From contig OX419760.1 of NCBI GenBank assembly GCA_948567375.1, forward strand, positions 21,266,001 to 21,330,000: a stretch of 64,000 bases of DNA. Direction: 5' to 3'. This DNA is from Lunularia cruciata (lineage: Eukaryota; Streptophyta; Marchantiopsida; Lunulariales; Lunulariaceae). Below, piece after piece: positions 22,538 to 32,640 of this stretch. A model generated the notes under the pieces. That model was given only the letters and a program-made list of their open reading frames with translations. It was not told the DNA's origin and did not search any database. Position 1 is the first letter of the stretch. Each line of letters begins with the position of its first letter. Both the position numbers and the translations under genes were made by a program.

Positions 22538-23158
22538 TTGGGATGTGAGGGGTTGTGGTTTTGCAGATACGGGGAGATATGGAGAGGAGCAGCATGTGTT
22601 ACTATCATTATTCTTGTGGTAGCCATGGATACACCTTCCCATGTGGGGTCGTTGAGAGCGGGTCGGGATACACCATGCCCGGTGTGTCACCAACGCTTCA
22701 CCTCGCAAGGGGTAAAGACCCATGTGGGAAGGATGCACAAGGACTATGATTGGACCACTTGTGATGCTCACATGAGACGAGCAACCACATCGATAGCAAT
22801 GATACTCGGCATTACACACGCTTCTTCTATACCTTTGTTGATTGTTCCAAGGATACAGATCGAGTCATGGGAGTGGTTAGCTTCTCAAGCGAGTTGCATT
22901 TTGGGATTATTTGAGACTAGTTTTCCATGTCCACGTCTATTCCATAGGCTACCCCGCACACTCTATGATGAAGCTAGACATGCTTTTTGCCTACCACTGG
23001 ATCGTTTGGCATGTGATCCCTTGGACAAGTTAGCATGGTTCCTATTCCTCATACTTCCTCGATTGTGTCTTCCTTATGCTAGAGGGGGACATGTGGAGCA
23101 TAAAGAGGTGGCTGCTAGATTTCATCGATTCCAAGTGGGGGATTGGGCAGCCCCTTAG
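22538..23158 (+). pseudogene. LINE ORF N-terminus with C2H2 zinc finger
   Basis: The frame holds CPVCHQRFTSQGVKTHVGRMH at about residues 47-67, which fits C-X2-C-X11-H-X4-H. R2-like elements use such fingers to find their DNA target. The likely start is the Met at 22625 (MDTPSHVGS). Downstream residues are rich in Leu and Pro, with no further motif. The frame ends at 23158, and several stops separate it from RT (23159-23434), so the ORF is broken. A fragment of the same region lies on the minus strand at 61689-61925. Confidence 0.65.
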
Positions 23159-23434
23159 GAGGAGGAGTCTGTTAGGGCTACATGATTTAGGAGACATGCA
23201 TCTCCCATAGGATACCACAGATTCCACTTGATTACGATGATGTAGGACATTGGGTCAGGTAGGAGAGTTTAGTAGAGTAGCACGAGCGCTACACCCTCTG
23301 TCTATAGTGAGTCCTACTAATGAGACCATCTCTTCCTTACGCTCACTACATCTTATAGCAGTAGAGTGACTACCACTAGAGGTCTTGGATTATCAGCCTA
23401 AGGTCTTAGATTATCACCTTTATGTCTTGATAGG

Positions 23435-24097
23435 TTGCTATTTGCACAAGCATTGTGCACTGCCCCTTGCCTTTCCTCAAGAGGCTTGTCAGGGATGGTT
23501 TATGAGCACCTTAGAGATTGCTTCCAGGCAAATGATCCTTCTAGTGGTTTTACCAAGTTGTTTCAGGTGGCTGCAGCAGTAGCGAGAGGAGACACTCCTA
23601 TATCTGTTAGTCGGGTGTTAGGTGCTAGTCAAATTCTCGTGATGGAGAAGGACACGGGAGGCATTAGACTGATTGCTATTGGAGTGATCTTTTTGCGTTT
23701 GGTCAGTTGTACCATTGTCCTTCAACATCATTCTCACTTTCAACAACACCTTAGTCCACATCAGTTTGGAGTAGCTACACCTAGAGGATGTGAGGCTATT
23801 TCTTTAGGCATCAAAGCACTCCTAGATATCTATCCGGAGTGGGTCGTCCTACAAGTGGATATTGAGAACGCTTTTGATAGCATCTCACGTCCATCCATCT
23901 TTAGAGAGCTTAGGGAGGCTGGTGTATCCTTGGCAAGTCTCATTCGTTTTGTGCGGTCTTTTTATGGCTCTCCTACTTCTCTTTACTACCAGCATGGTGG
24001 TTCACAAGAGAGAGTCACTGTCTTGGAGTCAGCTAATGGTACACGTCAGGGAGATCCTTTGGGGGGCCCTTATTTGCCATGGATCACTTTAGAGCTA
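23435..24097 (+). pseudogene. LINE reverse transcriptase (motif C missing)
   Basis: RT motifs appear in order: GGIRLIAIGVIFLRLVS (motif 1/2 region, 23661-23715), LQVDIENAFDSISR with the catalytic Asp (motif A, 23851-23895), and ANGTRQGDPLGGP (motif B, 24030-24070). Sequence then jumps to the 3' tail, so the YxDD motif C, thumb, knuckle and endonuclease are deleted. The phrase RQGDPLG, followed in another frame by LFAMDHFRA, is characteristic of LINE RT and not of LTR elements. It is homologous in family to L2 and L3. Confidence 0.85.
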
Positions 24098-24198
24098 CCC
24101 CATGTTACCTTTTTTGTCTCTCCCTTGTAAGGCTTGATGGGGTCTTCCCATCCTTCGTCTATCCTACGCGGTTGTCGCCTTTTTTCTACTAAACACCA

Positions 24199-24360
24199 TC
24201 AAGTCTTTCGGTCAACTTAGAGTACTTGTTAAATCGATGCATCAACTTGGGAAACCTTTAAGTCGAAGTGCCAAACTTAGGGTGTCCTTAAGTCGAAGTG
24301 CGAACTTAGAGTACCATTAAAAGTCAAAGTGCCAATGTTCGGGTACAGTTAAATTCAACC
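24199..24360. repeat. Short tandem repeat with about 30-40 bp unit
   Basis: Imperfect units of the form TTAAGTCGAAGTGCCAACTT followed by AGGGTRCC occur four to five times, directly after the L1 LINE tail. Single or double units occur at 49950-50015 and 62876-62945, so it is a dispersed repeat. Confidence 0.6.
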
Positions 24361-24595
24361 TCCCCGGGGAGTAACCATGCCCTCAAGAGCTTCAAACGAA
24401 ACCTCTTTGAAGTGATGTCACTCATATATTCGCGGTGAGCGATATGATGTTTCTCCTGAGGGGAACATGTACTGCATTTGAGACGTGGAACTCTTACGAA
24501 AGGTAAGGGCACTTTAGTTTTTTATTTTATTGTATATTTTTATCGCTCATAGTGATACTTGTATGTGTGGTATTGACCAAGTACTCAAAGTACAG

Positions 24596-24768
24596 TGACT
24601 GACTTGAAATATTTAGTGCTTGCGAGTAACTCAAAAGGTATTAATGGGGTGAAAAGGCACTCACATAGAACACATGGGGGATGACTGACTTGAAATATTT
24701 AGTGCTTGGGAGTAACTCAAAAGGTATTAATGGGGCGAAAAGGTAATCACATTGAACACATGGAGGAT
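24596..24768. repeat. Tandem duplication, 86-bp period
   Basis: Two copies beginning TGACTGACTTGAAATATTTA at 24596 and 24682, about 90% identical by eye, ending with the CACATGGRGGAT word. Confidence 0.9.
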
Positions 24769-24909
24769 GGGAAGAAGACCCATCAAGCCCGTATCAAGAC
24801 CCCGTCAAGCCGTACAAGGTACAAGGGAGAGACAAGCGAGGTAGAATGGGGCTACGCCCCAATAGAGGTAATAATTGTCAACTACGAGACGGTGCAATGG
24901 ATTGGGCGT

Positions 24910-25001
24910 AGTTGTACCTTTTTGTTCTGCATTGTAGTGTGTTGTAAAAGGTATAATTACCAACTTAATTGTTTCAGTTGTACGTTTTTGTTCTGCATTG
25001 C
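24910..25001. repeat. Direct repeat upstream of the P450 pseudogene
   Basis: GTTGTACCTTTTTGTTCTGC near 24910 recurs as GTTGTACGTTTTTGTTCTGC near 24977, about 66 bp apart, both followed by ATTG. Confidence 0.75.
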
Positions 25002-25046
25002 TTTGGGTTGGGTCGTAGTATACATTACAACCCAATGCAATGCAGA
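24991..25046. repeat. Inverted repeat (hairpin), 20-bp arms
   Basis: Arms 24991-25010 and 25027-25046 are complementary at 19 of 20 positions with a 16-nt loop. No flanking duplication or transposase is seen, so it could be a MITE remnant or a foldback made from the neighbouring direct repeat. Confidence 0.8.
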
Positions 25047-25194
25047 ACGAAGGGGGTGTGAGCTTGAAATTCATTCTAGTGAGGTCCTGACAACTGAAAC
25101 AAGTTACCTCGTTGCAATGGAATTCGGAGTCCAAAGCGTGAAAGTCCCCGCAATGTCACTGAACGGCACAGAATTCCACGCCTCTCTTCACTGC

Positions 25195-27003
25195 ATAGAG
25201 GATGCTTATGTTGGGAGTCCAGTATACTCTCTTCTCGTTGCCATGGCTATTGCGGTGCTCGTGTTTTGGCTTCGAAACTCCACCCGTATTAATCCGGGAT
25301 CCTTCCAGTTATTGCTCCATCTCTCGGTCTGCTGCCAGGACCGAGGCCGTGACCCCTGGTAGGCTCTGTACTCTCCATGGGAAGCGAACCCTTTCATCAA
25401 ACACTGGCAAGATGGGCAGGTAGATATGGACCCATAATGACAGTGTACTTAGGGAACTTCCCTTTGGTCGTGATATCCAATGCAGAAATGGCTAAAGAGT
25501 TGTTGCATGACCAAGACCAAAGTTTCGCCTTTAGACATTATATGACTGCAGGAAAGTACCTGGGATTCAATTTCAGAAGCATAGCATTTGCTACGTACGG
25601 AGACCAATGGCGCGACATGCGGAAGCTCTACAATAAGACTCTTCTATCTCCTTCGAGTGTGCAGAAGTCGTGCGGTTACGAGAGCGTGAGATCAGAACAC
25701 TGATGTTGAATATGTATGTTTGCCACAAAGAAGGAAAGCCTGGGGCAAAGAAGGAAAGCCTGTGAACATCTCCAAAGCCTTCAGAGAATGGAGCACCACG
25801 ATTCTTTTGGCTTTGATTTTCGGAAGAAGCGGATTCGGGCTACAGAACCTGTCATGGCTAGCATCTATCATGAATGATTTTGGTCATCTATCTGGGAGGC
25901 TGATTCTCGCGGACTACTTTCCGGCTCTTCGAGGACTAGATATTCGAGGTATTTTTGGTAAAATTAAAACACTACAAGAGCAGATGAGACGATGCACTGC
26001 TTCCGTGCTTGACGAGTATAAGCTCAAGGCTGAAGGAAACTCAACGAACAATGAGGAGACTTGCCTAGCGGATAGTCGACTCAAAATGCTATCGGCTGGC
26101 GTGACGGACTTCGACGACGTTACAATGGCAATCTTTGTGAGTGTTCTGCACCCTTCGTCTCATTGCTATGAAATTTATCGTATCTGTACTTGCCATTTTT
26201 TCTCACAGCCCGCATGCAGGAAGAGAAGGATCTGACAGAAGTTTTGGACCATAGCATCGTGCGTTGATTCTGTGTGCATGCTTGATCTAACTACGCACAA
26301 GGACCTGGAAGATCTTTTGAGTAGATACATCATAATTCTCCACTGCACATGAATCCAGGATAACATAATAGGCGGCACAGAGCCACCTGCAATTGCAATG
26401 GACTGGACTATGGCGGAGCTGCTGCGCCACCCGGATATGGTACGAAGAGCACAGGAAGAAATGGATATAGTCATTGGGAGAAGTCGTGTTGTAACCGAAG
26501 CAGACATAACGAATCTTCCATTTATTCAAAATATTATCAAGGAAGCTCTCCGCTTGCATCCATCCCGCCCTTTAGGCATCTCCCATTCGAACATGAAGCC
26601 TTGTGAACTTAAAGGTTACCACATTCCAGCCAAGACAAGCATTGTTGTCAACCTCTGGGCCATAGGAAGGGATCCAAATCGTTGGGAAAATCCTTCAGAA
26701 TTCTATCCAGATCGATTCAATGACCCACGTAACTCTATGATTAATGCTTTCGGAAAATACCATGAGCTGATTCCATTTTCAGCTGGCCGCCGGGGATGCC
26801 CTGATATGCATCTGCCTACGGCAAGTATGAATCTTGCGGTGGCTAGTCTTCTGCATAGTTTTGATTAAAAACCCCTCGGGGTATTACCCAGGGAGATTGA
26901 CATGGAAGAGCCTAGAAACAGTGAATTCATCTGTCAACGACTGACGGATAATCTATGTACAGTTGTCCCGCGACTTCATTACGACCTCTACCAAACAGAT
27001 TGA
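25195..27003 (+). pseudogene. Cytochrome P450 (A-type, CYP71 clan-like) pseudogene
   Basis: It would encode an ER-anchored haem monooxygenase. Exon 1 has a hydrophobic N-terminal anchor (SPVYSLLVAMAIAVLVFWL), a proline hinge LPGPRP, HQTLARWAGRYGPIMTVYLG and EWSTTILLALIFGRSG. A GT-AG phase-0 intron fits 26137-26358. Exon 2 has the I-helix GGTEPPAIAMDW, K-helix EALR, FYPDRF and the haem loop PFSAGRRGCPDMHL. Defects: the likely start Met codon is ATA (25195), a frameshift lies at about 25290-25333, Trp is replaced by TGA (25350), a frameshift lies near 25665, 19 bp are tandemly duplicated at about 25717-25754, TAA replaces Trp (26866), and the Gly after the haem Cys-Pro is Asp. The frame otherwise ends at TGA 27001. 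The substrate is unknown. Confidence 0.9.
26137..26358 (+). other. Probable intron of the P450 pseudogene
   Basis: The donor GTGAGT at 26137 and the acceptor CAG ending at 26358 join phase-0 codons, so that DVTMAIF reads straight into DNIIGGTEPP. The 222-bp interval carries stops in the P450 frame and a pyrimidine run. Introns just before the I-helix GGTE motif are common in A-type P450 genes. Confidence 0.7.
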
Positions 27004-27300
27004 GTCAGGAATATCTCGAAGCACCTCAATATAAAAACGGTTGCAGGTAGATTATATATAGACACATAGTGTAGATCAATATAATAGAGAAGACCCTTGA
27101 ACCACAGCGAGTGATAGCCTACCATAGCCTCGTGATAACCTAGTATGTATTTACAATGCTCTAAGTTCATAAAGTTCGTGGCAGAAAGGTTTAGCTGATT
27201 CAGCTGGTTGACAAGAATATTCTCCATCTTGATATTTCTCTCACTAGTTTCACCTCTTGAGAATGTTGCCGTCCGTATCCCGTCAAGTATCAGTACATTC
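27004..27300. other. P450 3' flank, nothing recognised
   Basis: No repeat family or reading frame is recognised between the P450 stop and the truncated LINE. Confidence 0.4.
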
Positions 27301-27420
27301 AGAATTCAGTGGTGTGTGAAAACTCACCAGACATACTTGCCTTAGAAGTTTTCAGGCACTTTCCCCTTCCCACATATTCTTCCTAGCTTCCACTTATTCG
27401 CACCAGCTACTTTCTCTACA

Positions 27421-28139
27421 GCGGTGAGGTTTTGTCTAGGTTTGGTCCACCCATCTGCATCTTCATTACTCACTTGTGAGTGTGGTTCTACACTAGATGC
27501 AGCAGTGGTCCACATGACACGGTGTCCTTTTGGAAGACAAAGGATAGCTACCCATGATGCCATTAGAGACCTAGTGTTTGCTATGGCATGAGAGAGTGGA
27601 TACTTGGCTTGGAGGGAGTATTCGTATGCTTTACAGACTACTCGTGTCAGGGCAGACTTATACTTGGTCCGAGATGATCAGGTGACAGTAGCAGATGTTG
27701 TGGTTACGGACCCTACGCAGGATACAGTTTTGGAGGGAGTGATTACCCATCCTCTTGGATGGGCGGCGAGTGCAGCAGCAGGTCGCAAGGTCTCCAAGTA
27801 TAGGGGCATGCAGCGAGGTCACCTCTTTGTTTCTCTAGCCTTGGAGTTATATGGAGCGATGGACACGGCATTTGACACATTTGTCAGGGAGTGCGCGAGA
27901 GCTTATCATGTTAGGCGTTAGGGGTACCACTCTCACTCTCATACTTAGTATCATACTTTAGACAGCGTGTTTCCATTGCTCTACAGAGGGCAGTGGTTGG
28001 TGCAATCCATAGGAGAGCAATCACATTAGGTGATGTTTCTTCGGATGCTCCAGTTGTGTGTAGACCGTACGACTTGCATAGCTCGGATATCTTAGGTGAG
28101 GTAGGGCAGATTTCTCATATAGACGCTATTGGGGCTTAA
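27421..28139 (+). pseudogene. LINE endonuclease domain (PD-(D/E)xK-like)
   Basis: The frame gives CECGSTLDAAVVHMTRC (knuckle, 27475-27528), then THDAIRDLVFAMA with an in-frame TGA at 27589, then RADLYLVRDDQVTVADVVVT. The Asp of VADVVV and the Lys of GRKVSKY (about 27790-27800) fit the catalytic residues of a restriction-like endonuclease that nicks target DNA. The C-terminal frame after the frameshift contains QRRA/HRRAITLGDVSSD and DILGEVGQISH. Apart from the TGA and one frameshift the sequence is well preserved, suggesting a fairly recent insertion. Confidence 0.72.
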
Positions 28140-28177
28140 CCCCATGTTACCGTTTTTGTCTCTCCCTTGTACGGCTT

Positions 28178-28194
28178 GATGGGGTCTTCCCATC
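28178..28194 (+). other. Conserved 3' hairpin of the LINE
   Basis: GATGGGGTCTTCCCATC forms a perfect 6-bp stem with a 5-nt loop. It is identical in L1 (24136-24152) and L3 (63596-63612). LINE 3' stem-loops can be recognised by the element's own RT, which is an inference here. Confidence 0.75.
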
Positions 28195-28222
28195 CTCGTT
28201 TTCCTACGTGGTCGCCTTTTTT

Positions 28223-28680
28223 GTTCTTATTCTTCTTCGGTTTGCTAGTGGTACTAAATCCTCTCAAGACATTGAGTTTACTGGATAGGCAGAATCCTCC
28301 TTCCTTCCTTGGTCGAGATGTTGGCCAATAATTCGCATGATAATCATCACCAGAATTGGGACTCCTTCTAGGTGCCCACCGGGCAACTGGCAGACTCGGC
28401 CAGCTCGCTGTCTGAACGTGGAAAGTAATCCGAAGTAAGTCGAGTTAGTGAGCGCTCCTATCGCCCCAAATGTTGTCGTCGAGCCTTTTACGAAAAAAGG
28501 GCCTGTAAGGCGCGAGACTATAGGCCCTGTGCTTAAGATGTCGTTTAGACTCCTGTCCCTAGTAATCCAATCCATCTTCAACTCTTCCACCTCTCTTCTT
28601 CGCATTACTTTTATTTACATTTTCTTTTCAATCAGAAAGGACCGAGAGTCATTTTCTATTATTGCATATTAGGGAGATTT
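28223..28680. other. GC-richer segment with an unrecognised minus-strand frame
   Basis: Minus frame 28264-28605 (113 codons) has no motif I can name. The segment is GC-richer than its neighbours and has a small inverted repeat GGGCCT/AGGCCC around 28499-28528. An organelle or gene-derived fragment is possible but unsupported. Confidence 0.3.
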
Positions 28681-31629
28681 TTATCCTCCGGACACAATAA
28701 AAAAAGCAGGGTTTCATGATGCTTGCTTCCAAGTTTCCGTCACCTCACCATTGACCATCAAGATATACGCAGTAGCATGTGACTGCAAAGTTTTAGTTTT
28801 TGATAGAATTGCCATGAGCTACAAAGACAACCAAAACCAATTCTATTCTGATAATAGAAATGCATTTCTTTTATCAAATAAAACCTTTATAATTCACTAT
28901 GCGTTCTAGTGAGGATTTAGCGAAATAAACTTAAGTGTTTGTGAAATATATGAGCGGAAATCAATCCTAAATTTCAGGTGCTTTTATGTCTTTTGCAAAC
29001 GTGAGATCCCAAATATAAGTAGTATGAAACCTTTTATGCTAAACAATTTCTTGTAACTCCTTGCACTTGCTTTGAATTCAATATTCTGGGATTTGTCACC
29101 ACCTCTTTTGCATTTCTTATCTCTTTCGTTATGAATTAGACTGGGTATTTGTGAGATATAACCCGCAAATTACATTTCGGCCATACTATATAGCTTGTAG
29201 TGTGTGTTGCACAACTATATGTTATATGCACAATGCTCCTTCCTCTACACGTTGCTTATTACCTCCAATTGCTTGCTCAAAAACCTTCTCTCCTCTTCTG
29301 GACTATGAGTGAAAAAAAAGTCTGAAACAAGAGACGAATTCCGTTGAAATGGATTTCAAATCTCTAAAGATAATTTTCTCTCCTTTATTTATTGAAGTGC
29401 AATTAAAAAAATGCCAATCATCTCTCATACTAATTGATGGTGTAGTATATAAGACCAGAACATTCAATTGATATATAATTTTTTTTATTATGGAATAAAT
29501 ATCTAATGCACAAGTCATTATAGTAGAAAATATATGCATTTATGACTTAACATACAATCAACTTTTTTATTACTAAAGAACTTATAGACCAGTCTTTTGT
29601 GCTAATCAGAATACTCAACTAAATACAAGCTTCTTTTGATAATTATTACTAACCAAATATGGTTACAAATCTCTCACCTTTAATTCATAATGTTCTTGTT
29701 GTATAATTATTCCGTAGCTAGATGAGCTAAAATTTCCTACGTGACTTTATTCAAATAATTCCTTTCCTTTGACAAATGCATTGAGAAACTACTCATGAAC
29801 TTTCTTATAGAATTGGGACTGCTGGGATTTAAGGTGTTGAACTACCTTCCTATGGAGTATCTTTGCTTTGAAGTTAATAATCAATTCCTAGAAAAGAAGC
29901 AACATGTTCCTTTATCAAAATGTTTTGTATTACTCTTTAGTCTTGTATTGTATTAAATTTTCTTCCAAACTTTTTATATTAGTAGCTCTTTCACCAAAAA
30001 GATCTAATGTTACAGTAATCTAGTATTGGTGATTTAAATAACTTCTATTCTCCCTTTGCACTCTCTTTGACCTAACATCTTCATCAGAAAAGAAATAATT
30101 AAAGGATATAATATTTGTACCCAAAGCAAATAATACCAAAGAGTAGCTTCAGCTGAGTCCACTCTCCAACTTGATTGCCTTTGTGACCAATCATTACAGA
30201 TGTTCTCATGATATTCTTTATGAGTTCCTTTGTGAATCCAATAGGTATTGGGACTATATTTATGTCATATGACCAAGCTCCTATGTAAGTTCTTTCATGA
30301 GCCAAATAAACAATGGGTCTATGTTGAAGACCTCCATAGTCTTGGAGGTAATGTTTTTAACTCAACTGTAAGCTTTTTGGAAATCAAGATTGAAATTATT
30401 TTTGACATGTAGATCACTCTTGGCACATCTTAAAACAATACACACAGTTTACAATATTTAACCCCATAAAGATAGGTGATTTTTGACATGCATCCATTTT
30501 TATCACTCATCTATAAGTCTTATGGGCATCATTCCTTACTATTATTACTATCTATATGTAGTTTTGGTATCATGAAGGATTAATTCATTCATTACTACAA
30601 CTTTATTGTGTTTGGAAAATGTTGATAACACCTTTAATTTTTTTGCAATATCAAATGCTTACCTTTGAAAAAGCTATGGATAACTCCAATAATCTTTTAT
30701 TTATTAGCACTCCAAAGCCTTAATGATTCTACTATCCTTCACTCATTCTTGGTGAATTTTTGAGATTCAATACCTGTATCACCCTTTTGATTTCCCTAGT
30801 TAAAGGTCTTTTCATATGTTTTTTCTATATAAAATTCTTTGTTATAAGTTGCAATTTTTCTTGCCTCAACTTCTTCTCTTTCCACCAATGCATCATTGTA
30901 TAAAGGGATTGATATTATTAAAAAAGCATATCTAAGCTTTCATAATACATATATACCTAACACTTATCTTTAAATTGTAAAAATTGAAAATTGGTTCTCT
31001 TTTTTCCAATTAAATCTACCTCCATTAAGAAGATTCTACACCTTCTTTTTTTTAATCTATTTTTTTATTTTCTTTGCCTCTTGAACTTCTGCTTATTGCA
31101 TCTATAGCAATTTGTTTACTAATTTCTATTTGATATTCTTGCACTTTATCATCTTTTGTAGACCAATTCTCTTTTGTTCAAGTTTTGAATAGGTACCTCT
31201 TCATTTAGCAAATCTGGATTTTTTGTAGAGGAAAAAACTTGGTTGTAGAACTTGTATCTATGCTTGTTCTGATAGTTACAAGCCAATTAGTTTCTCATTC
31301 AAGATTAACCTTTGATGGTTACTAAGAAAGCAAAAAAAAGACCAAGAAGGTGGAATGGGTGCGTGTAATATAGATGGAGGTATGTTTAGCACAGATTCTT
31401 ATACTATAGTACGTGGAGTAGATAAATTAAATTTTGTAGATTTTTATTTACATAGATGCCCACATGTAAAATCAAACTCTATGATATTACTCCAAGTGTA
31501 TATCAAATTTGGAGATAAGGTACCTTTAAGACTCAAGATATTTCTAAAGAACTTAATGAGTTTAATACTTTGAGGACATAAGAATCCCCAAGAGAAGCAC
31601 AAGAGAAGAAACACAAAAGACATACAAGA
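28681..31629. other. AT-rich intergenic DNA, no gene seen
   Basis: About 2.9 kb with many homopolymer A/T runs. The longest frames are 31355-31573 (plus, 72 codons) and 30099-30305 (minus, 68 codons), without motifs. No similarity to the other repeat families in the window was noticed. Confidence 0.5.
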
Positions 31630-31879
31630 TTTCATTCTTCAAAAGGTGGAGTAGCTAGCACCAATGGAGATTAATGCCATCTAATGGAAACCACTTGGCC
31701 CTATAGGTAGGGAAAGATTATGAAAAAGCAGTGGTTACTTTTATTGTTTCCAAATTGAGCATTGCATTGGTGAATGTCTACTCAAGGATGGACAACCCTA
31801 ACAAATTGCCCAAATGGAGTTTGTTGGGGCATGATGATGAGGGAAACAAAGATTCCTAGTAGGAGAACTTGAGCAACCT
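31630..31879 (+). pseudogene. I gag C-terminus with degenerate zinc knuckle
   Basis: Matches 11745-11975 of B, including the region GGCY/FCC-type knuckle then HCIGECLLKDG. It ends in GAACTTGAGCAACC immediately before the LTR start at 31880, so protease and pol are cleanly missing. It has multiple stops. Confidence 0.7.
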
Positions 31880-32370
31880 TGTGACAATATGGAGTTTACT
31901 AATGAGTTACTCAAGATTAATGAAGTAGCAAATAAACCAAATTTAGCCTAGAATATTCTAAAAGTATCTAGGAAGCTACTTGGCATGTTCTAAGTATTGA
32001 GTAACGTAGTATGCCTAGTGATAACATCTAGGAAGAAGCTTCTTGGAAAGCTTCCCGACTAGTTTAGCTTGCACTTCAAGTAGGTAGCTTCTAGAAGAAA
32101 GCTTCTTGGGAAGCTTCCAACTAGCTTAGCTTGCAAGCCAAGTAGGTAGCTTCTAGAAGGAAGCTCCTTGAGAAGCTTCCCAATTAATTTGGCTTGCATT
32201 CCAAGACAGCAACTTTAGGAAACTTCTTGAGAAGCTTCTCAAGAGCCTTGTATGCTCCTTATAAATACCAAAGCCCAAGCTCATGCTAGGCATTTGGAGT
32301 TTTCCCACATTCAAGTGTCCCAATGTATATCATATTCTCCTATTTCTCTCCTCGGTCTAAATCTCTTACA
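31880..32370 (+). repeat. I LTR (491 bp)
   Basis: TGTGACAATATGGAG to TCTTACA. It is longer than other B-family LTRs because of an insertion around 31980-32030, but contains the same GAAGCTTC cluster and a TATAAATA near 32261. The primer site TGGTATTAGAGT follows at 32372. Confidence 0.88.
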
Positions 32371-32640
32371 TTGGTATTAGAGTAGGAATGGGATGGATGA
32401 AATTTATGGACCACCAAATCCATTTTTGCCAAACCATTAAGATCTTTTTTGTTTTTTTTTCTACCCAAGCATCATTTCATGCAATTCATCACCTCATGCT
32501 TTGGGCAATTTTTTTTGAATGCAATCAACTTGTCCAAGGAACTCTTGGTACTTTTGATTGTGACTTATGGAGAACGGTGGACGTATTGCTTCTATGTGTT
32601 GATTTAGATAAATTGGGAGTAGTGTGATAGAGTAGTAGCT

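Larger units (their letters stand above)
22400..24190 (+). mobile_element. Non-LTR retrotransposon L1, internally deleted (restriction-like-endonuclease type)
   Basis: It carries a 5' region, a C2H2 zinc finger, a large reverse transcriptase segment and then, without knuckle or endonuclease, the 3' untranslated tail shared with 28141-28222 and 63557-63643. The RT frame stops right after GTRQGDPLGG, and the tail starts at CCCCATGTTACC (24098), so about half of the ORF is deleted. The tail includes the hairpin at 24136-24152. The N-terminal zinc finger followed by RT, together with the endonuclease seen in copy L2, places it among early-branching LINEs with a restriction-like endonuclease, as opposed to plant L1 or RTE types. 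Confidence 0.75.
27301..28222 (+). mobile_element. 5'-truncated LINE copy L2 (zinc knuckle, restriction-like endonuclease, 3' tail)
   Basis: From about 27361 one frame runs through the pre-knuckle AVRFCLGLVHPS, a C-x-C...H-x3-C knuckle, the endonuclease and, after a frameshift near 27925, a conserved C-terminus ending at TAA 28137. The 3' tail (28141-28222) is nearly identical to those of L1 and L3. The left boundary is not sharp, and I found no target duplication. The polarity and missing 5' end are typical of incomplete target-primed reverse transcription. Confidence 0.8.

Noticed and set aside
24706-25362. A single 218-codon protein reading through the repeat region into the P450 anchor
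   Set aside because: The upstream part is tandem duplication and hairpin sequence with no protein features. Only the last about 55 codons match a P450 N-terminus, so the long frame is fortuitous.
28264-28605. Mitochondrial or plastid gene fragment
   Set aside because: I compared the translation from memory with NADH dehydrogenase and other organelle genes and found no convincing match, so no organelle origin is claimed.
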